From Nocardia higoensis NBRC 100133 (GTDB lineage: Bacteria > Actinomycetota > Actinomycetes > Mycobacteriales > Mycobacteriaceae), in the NCBI RefSeq assembly GCF_000308595.1, contig NZ_BAGA01000017.1, positions 1 through 35,989 of the forward strand: 35,989 nucleotides of DNA, read 5' to 3'. Under the pieces are notes generated by a model. The model saw nothing but the letters and a program-made list of their open reading frames with translations, did not search any database and was not told the DNA's origin. Each line of letters opens with the position of its first letter. The first letter of the stretch is position 1. Both the position numbers and the translations under genes were made by a program. Of this stretch, positions 1-7,417 are shown piece by piece.

Positions 1-30
1 GGAGCCGCGTCGATCCGAGGGCCTTCGATT

Positions 31-50
31 ATCCGGCGACGGTGCCGGAT
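31..50 (-). terminator. Possible hairpin terminator of the ltp operon
   Basis: A 7-bp inverted repeat (ATCCGGC / GCCGGAT) with a 6-nt loop lies just beyond the leftward stop codon at 61. There is no clear U-tract, which is common for actinobacterial terminators. The rest of bases 1-60 shows no gene. Confidence 0.4.
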
Positions 51-60
51 CGAGCTGGGG

Positions 61-480
61 TCAGCCGGCCGGTCGGGCGGTCTTCATGGCCCGGTCGAGC
101 TCCCAGTAGGCGCGCAGCGCCGCGATCTTGCCCTCGGCGTCGACCCGGTAGGTGAACACGCCCTCGGCGTCGATGAGGTGCCCGCCGAGGGTGGTGCGGA
201 TGAGGCCGGTGAAGGCGACCTCGTTCCCGCAGGCGAAGGAGTCCTCGAAGAGGAACTCGATGGACTCGGTCGGCGCGATGGCGGTGTCCCAGAACGCGCC
301 GATGGCGTCGAGGCCGTGGTGCCCCTTGCCCTCGGGATCGAAACCGGAGGGACCGATGGGATCCTCGACGACACCGTCGGCGGCGAACAGCGACAGCCAG
401 GCGAGCTTGTCGCGGGAGCGTACGGCGGCCTGGGAAGCCAGGCCCGCGGCGCGCGCGGGGTGTTCGGTGAGTGTGGTCAT
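61..480 (-). CDS. Ketosteroid-isomerase-like (SnoaL/NTF2 fold) protein
   Basis: 139 aa, the size of a single NTF2/SnoaL-fold domain. The segment ending in VVEDPIG (Asp40) resembles the active-site stretch around the catalytic Asp38 of bacterial delta5-3-ketosteroid isomerases as I remember them, and the C-terminal GK..ALRAYW stretch resembles their last strand. The oxyanion-hole Tyr14 position seems to be Ser16 in an ungapped comparison, and the Asp99 position is not clearly kept. A role in isomerising or binding a steroid intermediate is therefore inferred. It is the last gene of a five-gene leftward operon. Its ATG overlaps the previous stop as ATGA, which fixes the start. It could instead be a generic SnoaL-like protein with another substrate. 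Confidence 0.85.
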   Translation of the reverse strand: MTTLTEHPARAAGLASQAAVRSRDKLAWLSLFAADGVVEDPIGPSGFDPEGKGHHGLDAIGAFWDTAIAPTESIEFLFEDSFACGNEVAFTGLIRTTLGGHLIDAEGVFTYRVDAEGKIAALRAYWELDRAMKTARPAG

Positions 481-1376
481 CGCGCCTTCCCGTGGATCGG
501 ATCGGCGATGTATTGCTCGGCGAAGCGGCGCAGCGAGTCCTGCTTGGCGGCGAGCTCGCCGTCGAAGCCGATGCCGTCGAACAGCCAGGGAATGACGATC
601 GCGTCGGTCACGCCCGCGTCGGCGAGATCCTGGTAGCCCTCGCGGCCCGCCTTGTCGACGCAGACCGCTTGGATCTCGAACGGATCCTCGGAGCGACCGT
701 ACTCGGCGCGCAGGGCGTCGAGCTTGCCGATGGTGTCGGTGAGTTCGGCGAAGGTCATCATGGCCGAGGTCCAGCCGTCGCCGACCCGGGCCGCGCGGCG
801 CAGCGCCACGTCGGTGTGGCCGCCGATGTAGAAGGGCACCGGCTCGCTCGGGGCCGGGCTCATCTGCAGTTCGTCGAAGTCGTAGAAGTCCCCGTGGAAT
901 TCGACCATGCCGCCGCCCAACACCAGTTTGATGACTTCGATCATCTCGTCGACCCGGGCGCCGCGGCGGGCGTAGGGCTGCCCGCACCACTCGAATTCCT
1001 CCGGCGCCCAGCCGATCCCGACGCCGAAGCCGAAGCGGTTGTTCGTCAGGTTCGCCACCGAGCCGACCTGCCTGGCCAGCAACAGGGGATTGCGCGAGCC
1101 CAGCTTGAGGACGTTGGTGTAGAAGCGCAGCCGGGTGGTCACCGCCGCCATCGAGGCGGCGGCGATCAGCGGATCGACCCACGGGGTGTCCGGGCCCCAG
1201 AACCGGGCGCCGTCGGCGGTGTAGGGATACTTCGCCGCCGCCGACTTCATGTAGAACAGCGAGTCCGGCAGCGCGATCGAGGTGTAACCGCATTCCTCGG
1301 CGGTGCGCGCCAGCTCGCCCAGTTGCTCGAGCGGGCTGAGCGCGATTCCCAGCGTGAACTGCAGGGGGCGGGTCAT
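477..1376 (-). CDS. LLM-class (F420-dependent type) oxidoreductase
   Basis: 299 aa, a luciferase-like TIM-barrel protein. Family features are the early LGIALSPLEQ strand, the repeated barrel strand RLRFYTNVLKLGSRNP (about residues 102-117) with the following QVG..NLTNNRFGFGVGIGW segment, and the late FYIGGH strand. Members use reduced F420 or flavin, and the cofactor cannot be read from the sequence. The start is set by the ATGA overlap with the ltp3 stop, and its own stop overlaps the next ATG in the same way. Placement behind ltp4-ltp3 in a KstR-type operon suggests a redox step on a steroid-CoA or a cleaved side-chain product. It is distinct from the Rv3520c-like paralogue at 4740, and I do not recall it in the M. 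tuberculosis Rv3521-Rv3523 operon. Confidence 0.9.
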   Translation of the reverse strand: MTRPLQFTLGIALSPLEQLGELARTAEECGYTSIALPDSLFYMKSAAAKYPYTADGARFWGPDTPWVDPLIAAASMAAVTTRLRFYTNVLKLGSRNPLLLARQVGSVANLTNNRFGFGVGIGWAPEEFEWCGQPYARRGARVDEMIEVIKLVLGGGMVEFHGDFYDFDELQMSPAPSEPVPFYIGGHTDVALRRAARVGDGWTSAMMTFAELTDTIGKLDALRAEYGRSEDPFEIQAVCVDKAGREGYQDLADAGVTDAIVIPWLFDGIGFDGELAAKQDSLRRFAEQYIADPIHGKAR

Positions 1377-2545
1377 GCGCCCGGCCGATCCGAGCCGACC
1401 ACCCACATCGAGAAGTACTGCGAGCCACCGCCGTACGCGTGGCCGAGCGCCTTGCGCGCCCCGGCGACCTGGTAGTCGCCCGCCCGGCCCATGACCTGTT
1501 TGGCGGCCTCGGCGAAGCGGATCATCCCGGACGCGCCGATCGGGTTGGAGGAGAGCACGCCGCCGGACGGGTTCACCGGCAGCCTGCCGCCGATCTCGGT
1601 CTCGCCCTTCTCGGTGAGCTTCCAGCCCTCGCCCGGTGCGGCGAAGCCGAGGTTCTCCAGCCACATCGGCTCGAACCAGGAGAACGGCACGTAGATCTCG
1701 GCGGCGTCGATCTCCTCGAGCGGATCGGTGATGCCCGCGGCCTCCCACAGCGCCGCGGCCGCGGCCTGGCCCGCCTGCGGGTTCACATGGTCGCGGCCCG
1801 CGAAGGTGGTCGGCTCGGTGCGCATGGCGGTGGCGTGGATCCAGGCGACCTTGCGGCCCTCGGACTCCACCTTCTCGGCGGCCTCGGCGTCGCCGATGAC
1901 GATCGCGCACGCGCCGTCGGAGGAGGGGCAGGTCTCGTCGAAACGAATGGGATCCCAGAGCATCTGGGACTCCAGCACCTTCTCCAGGGTGATGTCGGCC
2001 TGCTGCAGGTGGGCGAGCGGGTTCTTGGCGCCGTTGCGGCGATCCTTGACCGCGACCATCGCGCCGATATGGGTGGGCGCGTTGGAGCGGCGGATGTAGG
2101 AGCGCACGTGCGGGGCGAAGTAGCCGCCCGCGCCCGCGCCGACCGGCATGGTGAACGGAACCGGGATCGACAACGCCCACATGGCGTTCGACTCCGACTG
2201 CTTCTCCCACGCGATGGCCAGCACCCGCTTGTGCACGCCCGCCTGTACCAGGTTCGCGGCCACGATGCCGGTCGAGCCGCCCACCGAACCGGCGGTGTGC
2301 ACGCGCAGCAGCGGCTTGCCGGTCGCGCCGAGCGCGTCGGCGAGGTAGAGCTCCGGCATCATGACGCCCTCGAACATGTCGGGGGCCTTGCCGACCACCA
2401 CGGCGTCGATATCGGCGATGGTGAGGCCGGAATCGGTGAGCGCGCGATCGATGGCTTCGCGGCACATGCCCGCCATCGACACATCGTGGCGCTTCGTCAC
2501 GTGATGGGTTTGTCCGGTGCCGAGCACCGCGGCCGGGAAGCTCAT
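1373..2545 (-). CDS. ltp3: Ltp3-type thiolase-fold lipid-transfer protein (possible steroid-CoA aldolase subunit)
   Basis: 390 aa, close to the 394 aa of M. tuberculosis Ltp3 (Rv3523). It has the SCP-x/thiolase fold, but the catalytic motifs are altered. The nucleophilic Cys region reads HTAGS (83-87) without Cys. The GHP histidine region reads NPSGGVLSSNPIGASG (325-340). The final CxGGG-type motif reads YGGGS (371-375), placing Tyr where the second Cys is expected. This fits the non-thiolase branch that includes the steroid aldolase Ltp2 rather than a true thiolase. Its ATG overlaps the ltp4 stop by 4 bp, so Ltp3 and Ltp4 are probably made together and may pair with the DUF35 protein. The identity is sure; the precise reaction is inferred. 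Confidence 0.9.
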   Translation of the reverse strand: MSFPAAVLGTGQTHHVTKRHDVSMAGMCREAIDRALTDSGLTIADIDAVVVGKAPDMFEGVMMPELYLADALGATGKPLLRVHTAGSVGGSTGIVAANLVQAGVHKRVLAIAWEKQSESNAMWALSIPVPFTMPVGAGAGGYFAPHVRSYIRRSNAPTHIGAMVAVKDRRNGAKNPLAHLQQADITLEKVLESQMLWDPIRFDETCPSSDGACAIVIGDAEAAEKVESEGRKVAWIHATAMRTEPTTFAGRDHVNPQAGQAAAAALWEAAGITDPLEEIDAAEIYVPFSWFEPMWLENLGFAAPGEGWKLTEKGETEIGGRLPVNPSGGVLSSNPIGASGMIRFAEAAKQVMGRAGDYQVAGARKALGHAYGGGSQYFSMWVVGSDRPGA

Positions 2546-3582
2546 CGGCTCGCCTCCGAATCCAGGACGGTCACAAGGTTCTGCTGCAGCACCGGGCCGC
2601 TGGTGGCGTGGGCGAGAGCGCGGCCTGCGGTGCCGGTCATGATCGCCGTGGCCGCATAGCCGATGCGCTCGAGGCCGGCGGCGAACATCGGGTTCGCGGC
2701 CAGCGCGCCACCGGAGGGGTTGATCCTGGTCTCCGGTTTCAGGCCGAAGGCCTCGGTGAGGATGAGCTGCTGATGGCTGAACGGGGCGTGCAGTTCGGCC
2801 AGGTCGAAACCGCTCACATCGCCGCCGGTCGCGGCCTGGGCGGCCGCGGCGGCCGAGGGCGAGACGGTCAGATCGCGCGCGCCGAGCACGGGGGAGTCGA
2901 TGCGATGGGCCATCGCGGTGATCCAGGCGGGACGCTCGCGCAGCTCGCGGGCCCGGTCGCCGGTGGCGAGCACGATCGCGGCCGCGCCGTCGGTGATCGG
3001 CGCGACGTCGTGGGCGCGTAGCGGATCCGCGACATACGGCGTGTCGAGCAGGGCGTCGAGGTCACCGGATTCGCCGGCGGCCACGGCGGCCATGTCGCGT
3101 TCGCTCCAGCGGCCCGCGTCGATGCCCGCGCGGGCCTGCAGGCCCGCGATGGACAGCGAGTCCGGCCACAGCGGGGCGACCAGATAGGGGTCGAGCTGCA
3201 TGGTCAGCACGCGGCGCAGGCTGCCTGCCGAGGACTTGCCGAAGCCGTAGACCAGGGCGGTCTGCGCCTGGCCGGACTTCAGCTTCACGAACGCCTCGTA
3301 GAGCGCCCAGGCCGCGTCCATCTCCACGTGCGATTCGTTGATCGGCGGCACCGCGCCGATGGAGTCGACCGCGGAGATGAACGAGAAGGCGCGCCCGGCC
3401 AGGTAGTCCGAGGAGCCCGAGCACCAGAAGTCGATGTCGGACTTGGTGATTCCGAGTTCGGTGTAGAGCTGCTGGAAGCAGGGCACCAGCATCTCGACAC
3501 CGTTGGTGGTGCCGAAGGTCTCCGGCACGTGCGGCGCGTGGGCGAAACCCACGACCGCGATGTCGGTGGAGTTGTCGGTCAA
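2542..3582 (-). CDS. ltp4: Ltp4-type thiolase-like protein
   Basis: 346 aa, comparable to Ltp4 (Rv3522, about 354 aa). The thiolase-like C-terminal half is clear: ELHAPFSHQ (263-271, the HDAF-type motif with His retained) and NPSGGALAANPMFAAG (288-303). The nucleophile region (ESHVEMDAAW, 83-92) has no cysteine and the GHP histidine is Asn, so it is unlikely to be a classical thiolase. The start is TTG at 3582, preceded by a GAGAGG ribosome-binding site about 9 nt upstream; no in-frame ATG or GTG suits better. It lies 12 bp after the DUF35 gene and overlaps ltp3 by 4 bp. The Ltp3/Ltp4/DUF35 grouping mirrors the Ltp2/ChsH2 aldolase arrangement in cholesterol catabolism. Confidence 0.9.
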   Translation of the reverse strand: MTDNSTDIAVVGFAHAPHVPETFGTTNGVEMLVPCFQQLYTELGITKSDIDFWCSGSSDYLAGRAFSFISAVDSIGAVPPINESHVEMDAAWALYEAFVKLKSGQAQTALVYGFGKSSAGSLRRVLTMQLDPYLVAPLWPDSLSIAGLQARAGIDAGRWSERDMAAVAAGESGDLDALLDTPYVADPLRAHDVAPITDGAAAIVLATGDRARELRERPAWITAMAHRIDSPVLGARDLTVSPSAAAAAQAATGGDVSGFDLAELHAPFSHQQLILTEAFGLKPETRINPSGGALAANPMFAAGLERIGYAATAIMTGTAGRALAHATSGPVLQQNLVTVLDSEASR

Positions 3583-3594
3583 CGTGCTCGCCTC

Positions 3595-4677
3595 TCAGAG
3601 ATGGTGCTTGTAGGTCTCGTAGTCGGCGTCGGGCTCACCGCTGGGCTCGAAGTGGTCCACGTTCTCGAGCCCGTGGCCCCACTGCTCGCGCGGTTTCCAG
3701 ACCGCCTTCACACGCATGCCCATCCGGACCTCGCTCGCCTCGCAGCCCAGCACCAGGTGCAGGACCGGGATGTCGGCGCCGTCGAGCAGCACGTAGGCCG
3801 CCACATAGGGCGGCTTGATGCGCTGGCCGAGGAAGGGCACGTTGACGATGCAGAAGGTGGTGACCGTGCCGTGGTCGGACAGTTCGATGTATTCCTCGGT
3901 CGGCCTGCCGGAGGTCGGCTCGGCGCCGCGCGGCGGGAAGTAGACCTTGCCGCCGGCGTCGGTGCGCGCGCCGATCAGCTTGCCCTCGGCCAGACCGCGC
4001 AGATACACCGTCTCCTGCGGGGAGGCGGTGTGCTTGTAGGACAGATCGACCGGCGTGGTGATCATGGTGACCGGCTCGGTGCTGTCGTCGGACGTCGTTG
4101 CCGCACCGACGCTTTCGTCACCCGGCTCGAAGCAGACGATGTCCTTGATGTCGCCGGTGGTCTCGGCCGCCCAGCGCGCCCGCACCCGCAGGCCGGTGTG
4201 GATCTGCTCGGGGGACTCCACGTCCACCGCGTGCAGCAGGGCGGAGTCGGCGCCGTCGAGGGTGATCAGCGCCCAGGCGAACGGGCGGTCGAAGGGCTGG
4301 CCGGGCTGCGGTTCGCGCACCCAGGTCCAGGTGGAGACGGTGCCCACATCGGCCACGTCGACGAATTCGGTGAGCGGCAGATTGCTCACGGGATCGTATT
4401 CCGGCGGCGGGACGATCACCCGGCCGTCGCTCCCGCGCGCGCCGACGACCTTGCGGCCGCGCAGCCCGGTGAGGAACGCGCCGATGGTCGGCCCGACCGA
4501 GCGGGTGTAGTCGAAGCGCATCCGCAGGGGCGCGCTCAGCACATCGGGTGCCGTCCTGGTGTCCAATTCCGGCCCTTTCTCGGCGGTGACAGTAGTGGTG
4601 GGGGCACCGTCCGGGGTTGCGTGGACGTGGCCTTCGGACGCCGCGACGACGCCGGACGCGCTATTCCCCTCGGTCAC
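3595..4677 (-). CDS. Tandem DUF35 / OB-fold protein (Rv3521-like)
   Basis: 360 aa with two copies of the DUF35 (ChsH2-type) unit, at roughly residues 45-185 and 205-350. Each copy has the entry helix (FLTGLRGRKVVGAR; YLRGLAEGKLIGAR), the PP(P/R) turn and the OB-fold strands ending in MRVKAVW-type sequence. The Zn-ribbon cysteines of ordinary DUF35 proteins are absent from both copies. In the Ltp2-ChsH2 aldolase the DUF35 domain is required for catalysis and binds the thiolase-fold partner, so this protein probably partners Ltp3/Ltp4. It is the first gene of the leftward operon. It starts with GTG only 9 nt after a KstR-type operator, suggesting a leaderless transcript. Confidence 0.92.
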   Translation of the reverse strand: MTEGNSASGVVAASEGHVHATPDGAPTTTVTAEKGPELDTRTAPDVLSAPLRMRFDYTRSVGPTIGAFLTGLRGRKVVGARGSDGRVIVPPPEYDPVSNLPLTEFVDVADVGTVSTWTWVREPQPGQPFDRPFAWALITLDGADSALLHAVDVESPEQIHTGLRVRARWAAETTGDIKDIVCFEPGDESVGAATTSDDSTEPVTMITTPVDLSYKHTASPQETVYLRGLAEGKLIGARTDAGGKVYFPPRGAEPTSGRPTEEYIELSDHGTVTTFCIVNVPFLGQRIKPPYVAAYVLLDGADIPVLHLVLGCEASEVRMGMRVKAVWKPREQWGHGLENVDHFEPSGEPDADYETYKHHL

Positions 4678-4686
4678 ACATTCGAG

Positions 4687-4700
4687 TAGAACAGGTTCTT
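4687..4700. promoter_or_regulatory. KstR-type operator between the divergent DUF35 operon and the Rv3520c-like gene
   Basis: TAGAACAGGTTCTT matches TnnAACnnGTTnnA at all but the last base. Rightward, TATTCT at 4700-4705 is a good -10 for the oxidoreductase gene. Leftward, the operator's terminal TA begins a weak -10 (TACTCG) 5 nt before the GTG at 4677. Confidence 0.85.
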
Positions 4701-4739
4701 ATTCTGGTGGCAAGCAGAAGCCTGCGGAAAGGGTCGATC

Positions 4740-5777
4740 ATGAAGTTCGGACTACAACTCGGATATTGGATGGCGCAGCCGCCCGCCAACGCGGGCGAGC
4801 TGGTGATGGCCGCCGAGGAGGCCGGATTCGACGCCGTTTTCGCGGCCGAATCCTGGGGCTCGGACGCCTTCGGCCCGCTGACGTGGTGGGGCTCGCGCAC
4901 CGAGCGGGTGCGGTTGGGCACCTCGGTGGTGCAGATGTCGGCGCGCACCCCGGCGGCCACCGCCATGCACGCGCTGACACTCGACCACCTCAGCGGCGGC
5001 CGGGCGGTGCTCGGACTCGGCGTATCCGGCCCACAGGTGGTGGAGGGCTGGTACGGGCAGCCGTTCGCCAAGCCGTTGCAGCGCACCCGCGAGTACGTCG
5101 AGATCATCCGCAAGGTGCTCGCCCGCGAGGCCCCGGTGACCAGCGACGGCCCGCACTATCCGCTGCCCTACACGGGCCAGGGCGCCACCGGTCTCGGCAA
5201 GCCGCTCAAGCCGATCGTGCACCCGCTACGTGCGGATCTGCCGATCTGGCTGGGCTCGGAGGGCCCGAAGAATGTGGCGCTGACCGCCGAGATCGCCGAC
5301 GGCTGGCTGGCGATCTACTTCGCTCCGCGGCTGGCCGATATGTACCACTCCTGGCTGGACGAGGGTTTTGCCCGGCCGGGCGCCCGCCGCTCCCGCGAGG
5401 ATTTCGAGATCGCCGCGAGTTGCCAGGTGGTCATCACCGACGATCCGGCGGCCGAGCTCGAGCGGATGCGCTGGATCATGGCGCTCTACATCGGCGGCAT
5501 GGGCGCGCCGGAGATGAACTTCCATGCCCAGGTCTACCGGCGGATGGGCTACGACCGCGAGGTCGACGAGATCGGTGCGCTGTTCCGGGCCGGGCGCAAG
5601 GTGGAGGCCGCCGCGGCGGTGCCCGACGAGCTGATCCTGGACACCGCGATCATCGGCGACGAGGCCCATGTGCGCGAGCGGTTGAAGGTCTGGGAGGCGG
5701 CCGGGGTGACCATGATGTTGGTGTCGGCTCCCGATGTCGAACATCTCGCCAAGCTCGCACCCCTTGTCGATCGGTAG
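4740..5777 (+). CDS. LLM-class F420-dependent oxidoreductase, Rv3520c-like
   Basis: 345 aa, matching Rv3520c (347 aa). This luciferase-like barrel starts MKFGLQLGYW. It has the VRLGTSVVQMSARTP strand, the GRAVLGLGVSGPQVVEGWYG segment that forms the cofactor/substrate pocket in this family, and LPIWLGSEGPKN later. It probably reduces or oxidises a sterol-derived intermediate with F420; the substrate is unknown. The ATG is preceded by GGAAAGG, and the leader begins downstream of the 4687 operator. Its TAG stop is embedded in the next KstR-type operator, so transcription into the following acyl-CoA ligase gene is possible. The divergent arrangement with the DUF35-ltp4-ltp3 genes is the same as in M. 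tuberculosis. Confidence 0.93.
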   Translation: MKFGLQLGYWMAQPPANAGELVMAAEEAGFDAVFAAESWGSDAFGPLTWWGSRTERVRLGTSVVQMSARTPAATAMHALTLDHLSGGRAVLGLGVSGPQVVEGWYGQPFAKPLQRTREYVEIIRKVLAREAPVTSDGPHYPLPYTGQGATGLGKPLKPIVHPLRADLPIWLGSEGPKNVALTAEIADGWLAIYFAPRLADMYHSWLDEGFARPGARRSREDFEIAASCQVVITDDPAAELERMRWIMALYIGGMGAPEMNFHAQVYRRMGYDREVDEIGALFRAGRKVEAAAAVPDELILDTAIIGDEAHVRERLKVWEAAGVTMMLVSAPDVEHLAKLAPLVDR

Positions 5778-5788
5778 AACACGTTCTA
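5775..5788. promoter_or_regulatory. Perfect KstR-type operator overlapping a stop codon and the fadD -10
   Basis: TAGAACACGTTCTA matches the KstR consensus at every defined position and is palindromic except at the centre. Its first three bases are the stop codon of the upstream gene. Its last TA starts TAAATT (5787-5792), a -10 placed 7 nt before the GTG at 5800. Confidence 0.9.
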
Positions 5789-5799
5789 AATTCGATGGG

Positions 5800-7353
5800 G
5801 TGACGACGCAGGAGTCAGAAATTCTCGGTCTTTGGAACATCGCCGCCGCCGAGCCCGATCGGGTGGCGTTGGTCGATCCGTCGGGACGGGAGGTGAGTTA
5901 TCGCGAACTGGCCGATCTGGCGAACCGCTACGCCGCCGGATTGCACGATCTCGGTCTGCGTACCGGCGACGTGCTGGTGAGCATGGTGCACAACTGTGCG
6001 GAGGCCATCGCGATCTACTTCGCGGCCTACCAGTCCGGTCTCTACATCGTGGCCGTGAACTGGCACCTGACCGGCCCCGAGGTCGCCTACATCCTCGGCG
6101 ACAGCGAGGCCAAGGCGTTCTTCGCCAGTGACCGCTTCGCCGCGGCCGCGTCCGCTGCCGCCGACGAGGCGGGCCTGCCCGCTTCCGCGCGCTTCTCGGT
6201 CGGCGAGATCGACGGCTTCACCCCGCTGTCGGAACTGGGCGACGCCGATGCCGGCAGGCCGCAGGAGCGCACCACCGGCGCGCCGATGCTCTACACCTCG
6301 GGAACCACCGGGCGCCCCAAGGGAGTTCGGCGGCCGCTCACCGGGGCCGACCCGGACGTGGTATCGGTCGCGAACACCTCGTTCTTCGCCCTGTTCGGCC
6401 TCGGGCCCTACGACGACCACGTGCACATCTGCGGTTCGCCGCTCTACCACACCGCGGTGCTCAACTTCGCCACCATCTCGATCCAGTTGGGGCACAAGGT
6501 CGTTCTGATGGACAAGTGGACCGCGGAGGAGATGCTGCGGCTCATCGACAAGCATCGCGTCACCCACAGCCACATGGTGCCCACCCAGTTCCACCGACTG
6601 CTCGCACTGCCCGAGGAAGTGCGCGCGAAGTACGACGTGTCCTCGCTGCGCAGCATGGTGCACGGCGCCGCGCCGTGCCCCAGGGAGACCAAGCTCGCCA
6701 TGCTGGAGTGGTGGGGGCCGACGGTCACCGAGTACTACGCGGCGACCGAGGGCGGCGGCACGGTCATCTCCGGCGCGGAATGGCTGCAGAAGCAGGGGTC
6801 GGTGGGCAAGTCGTGGCCGTACTCGGTGATCAAGGTGCTCAGCGAGACCGACGGCTCGGAGCTGCCGCCCGGTGAGACCGGCCTGGTCTACATGAAGATG
6901 GGCGCTTCCAGCTTCGAATACCACCACGACAAGGCCAAGACCGACGAGTCGCGGGTCGGCGACCTGTTCACCGTCGGTGACATCGGCTACCTCGACGAGG
7001 ACGGCTACCTGTTCCTGTGCGACCGTCGCTCGGACCTCATCCTCTCCGGTGGCGTCAACATCTACCCGGCCGAGGTCGAGACCGTGCTCATCACCCATCC
7101 GAAGGTCGCCGACGTCGCGGTCTTCGGTATCCCGCACGAGGATTGGGGCCAGGAGGTCAAGGCGGTCGTGCAGCCCGCCGAGGGTGTGACAGGCGGCGAG
7201 GAACTCACCGCCGAACTGCTCGCCTTCGCTGCCGAGCGCCTGGCCAAGTACAAGATGCCGCGGTCGATCGACTACCTCGACGAGCTGCCGCGCGATCCGA
7301 ACGGCAAGCTCTACAAGCGCAAGCTGCGCGAACGCTACGTGCCGGCGTCCTGA
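5800..7353 (+). CDS. Acyl-CoA synthetase (ANL superfamily), sterol-regulon member
   Basis: 517 aa. It has the P-loop YTSGTTGRPKG (165-175), the aromatic YYAATEGGG segment, the hinge region (GDIGYLDEDGYLFLCDRRSD) and the catalytic-lysine motif NGKLYKR (Lys about 503), so it should adenylate a carboxylate and pass it to CoA. The substrate is not evident; it is clearly different from FadD19 in this window. GTG at 5800 is chosen over the in-frame ATG at 5734 because the latter lies inside the upstream gene and before the operator. There is no ribosome-binding site, and a -10 sits 7 nt upstream, so translation is probably leaderless. A steroid, bile-acid or side-chain acid is likely. It could be the ligase that supplies the Ltp3/Ltp4 operon. 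Confidence 0.92.
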   Translation: MTTQESEILGLWNIAAAEPDRVALVDPSGREVSYRELADLANRYAAGLHDLGLRTGDVLVSMVHNCAEAIAIYFAAYQSGLYIVAVNWHLTGPEVAYILGDSEAKAFFASDRFAAAASAAADEAGLPASARFSVGEIDGFTPLSELGDADAGRPQERTTGAPMLYTSGTTGRPKGVRRPLTGADPDVVSVANTSFFALFGLGPYDDHVHICGSPLYHTAVLNFATISIQLGHKVVLMDKWTAEEMLRLIDKHRVTHSHMVPTQFHRLLALPEEVRAKYDVSSLRSMVHGAAPCPRETKLAMLEWWGPTVTEYYAATEGGGTVISGAEWLQKQGSVGKSWPYSVIKVLSETDGSELPPGETGLVYMKMGASSFEYHHDKAKTDESRVGDLFTVGDIGYLDEDGYLFLCDRRSDLILSGGVNIYPAEVETVLITHPKVADVAVFGIPHEDWGQEVKAVVQPAEGVTGGEELTAELLAFAAERLAKYKMPRSIDYLDELPRDPNGKLYKRKLRERYVPAS

Positions 7354-7375
7354 AGTCGCGTTACCGCGGTCGGGG

Positions 7376-7413
7376 CCCCCGGCCGCGGCGGAACTCTCAG
7401 CCGCGGCCGGGGG
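7376..7413. terminator. Bidirectional terminator between the acyl-CoA ligase and the sigma factor gene
   Basis: A perfect 14-bp inverted repeat (7376-7389 and 7400-7413) with a 10-nt loop fills the gap between two convergent genes. It has no U-tract, but the GC-rich stem is very stable. Confidence 0.8.
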
Positions 7414-7417
7414 ACGC

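Noticed and set aside
477..2465. A 662-codon fusion of an upstream frame with the LLM oxidoreductase
   Set aside because: The upstream 363 codons are an out-of-frame reading of ltp3. The true start is at 1376, coupled to the ltp3 stop.
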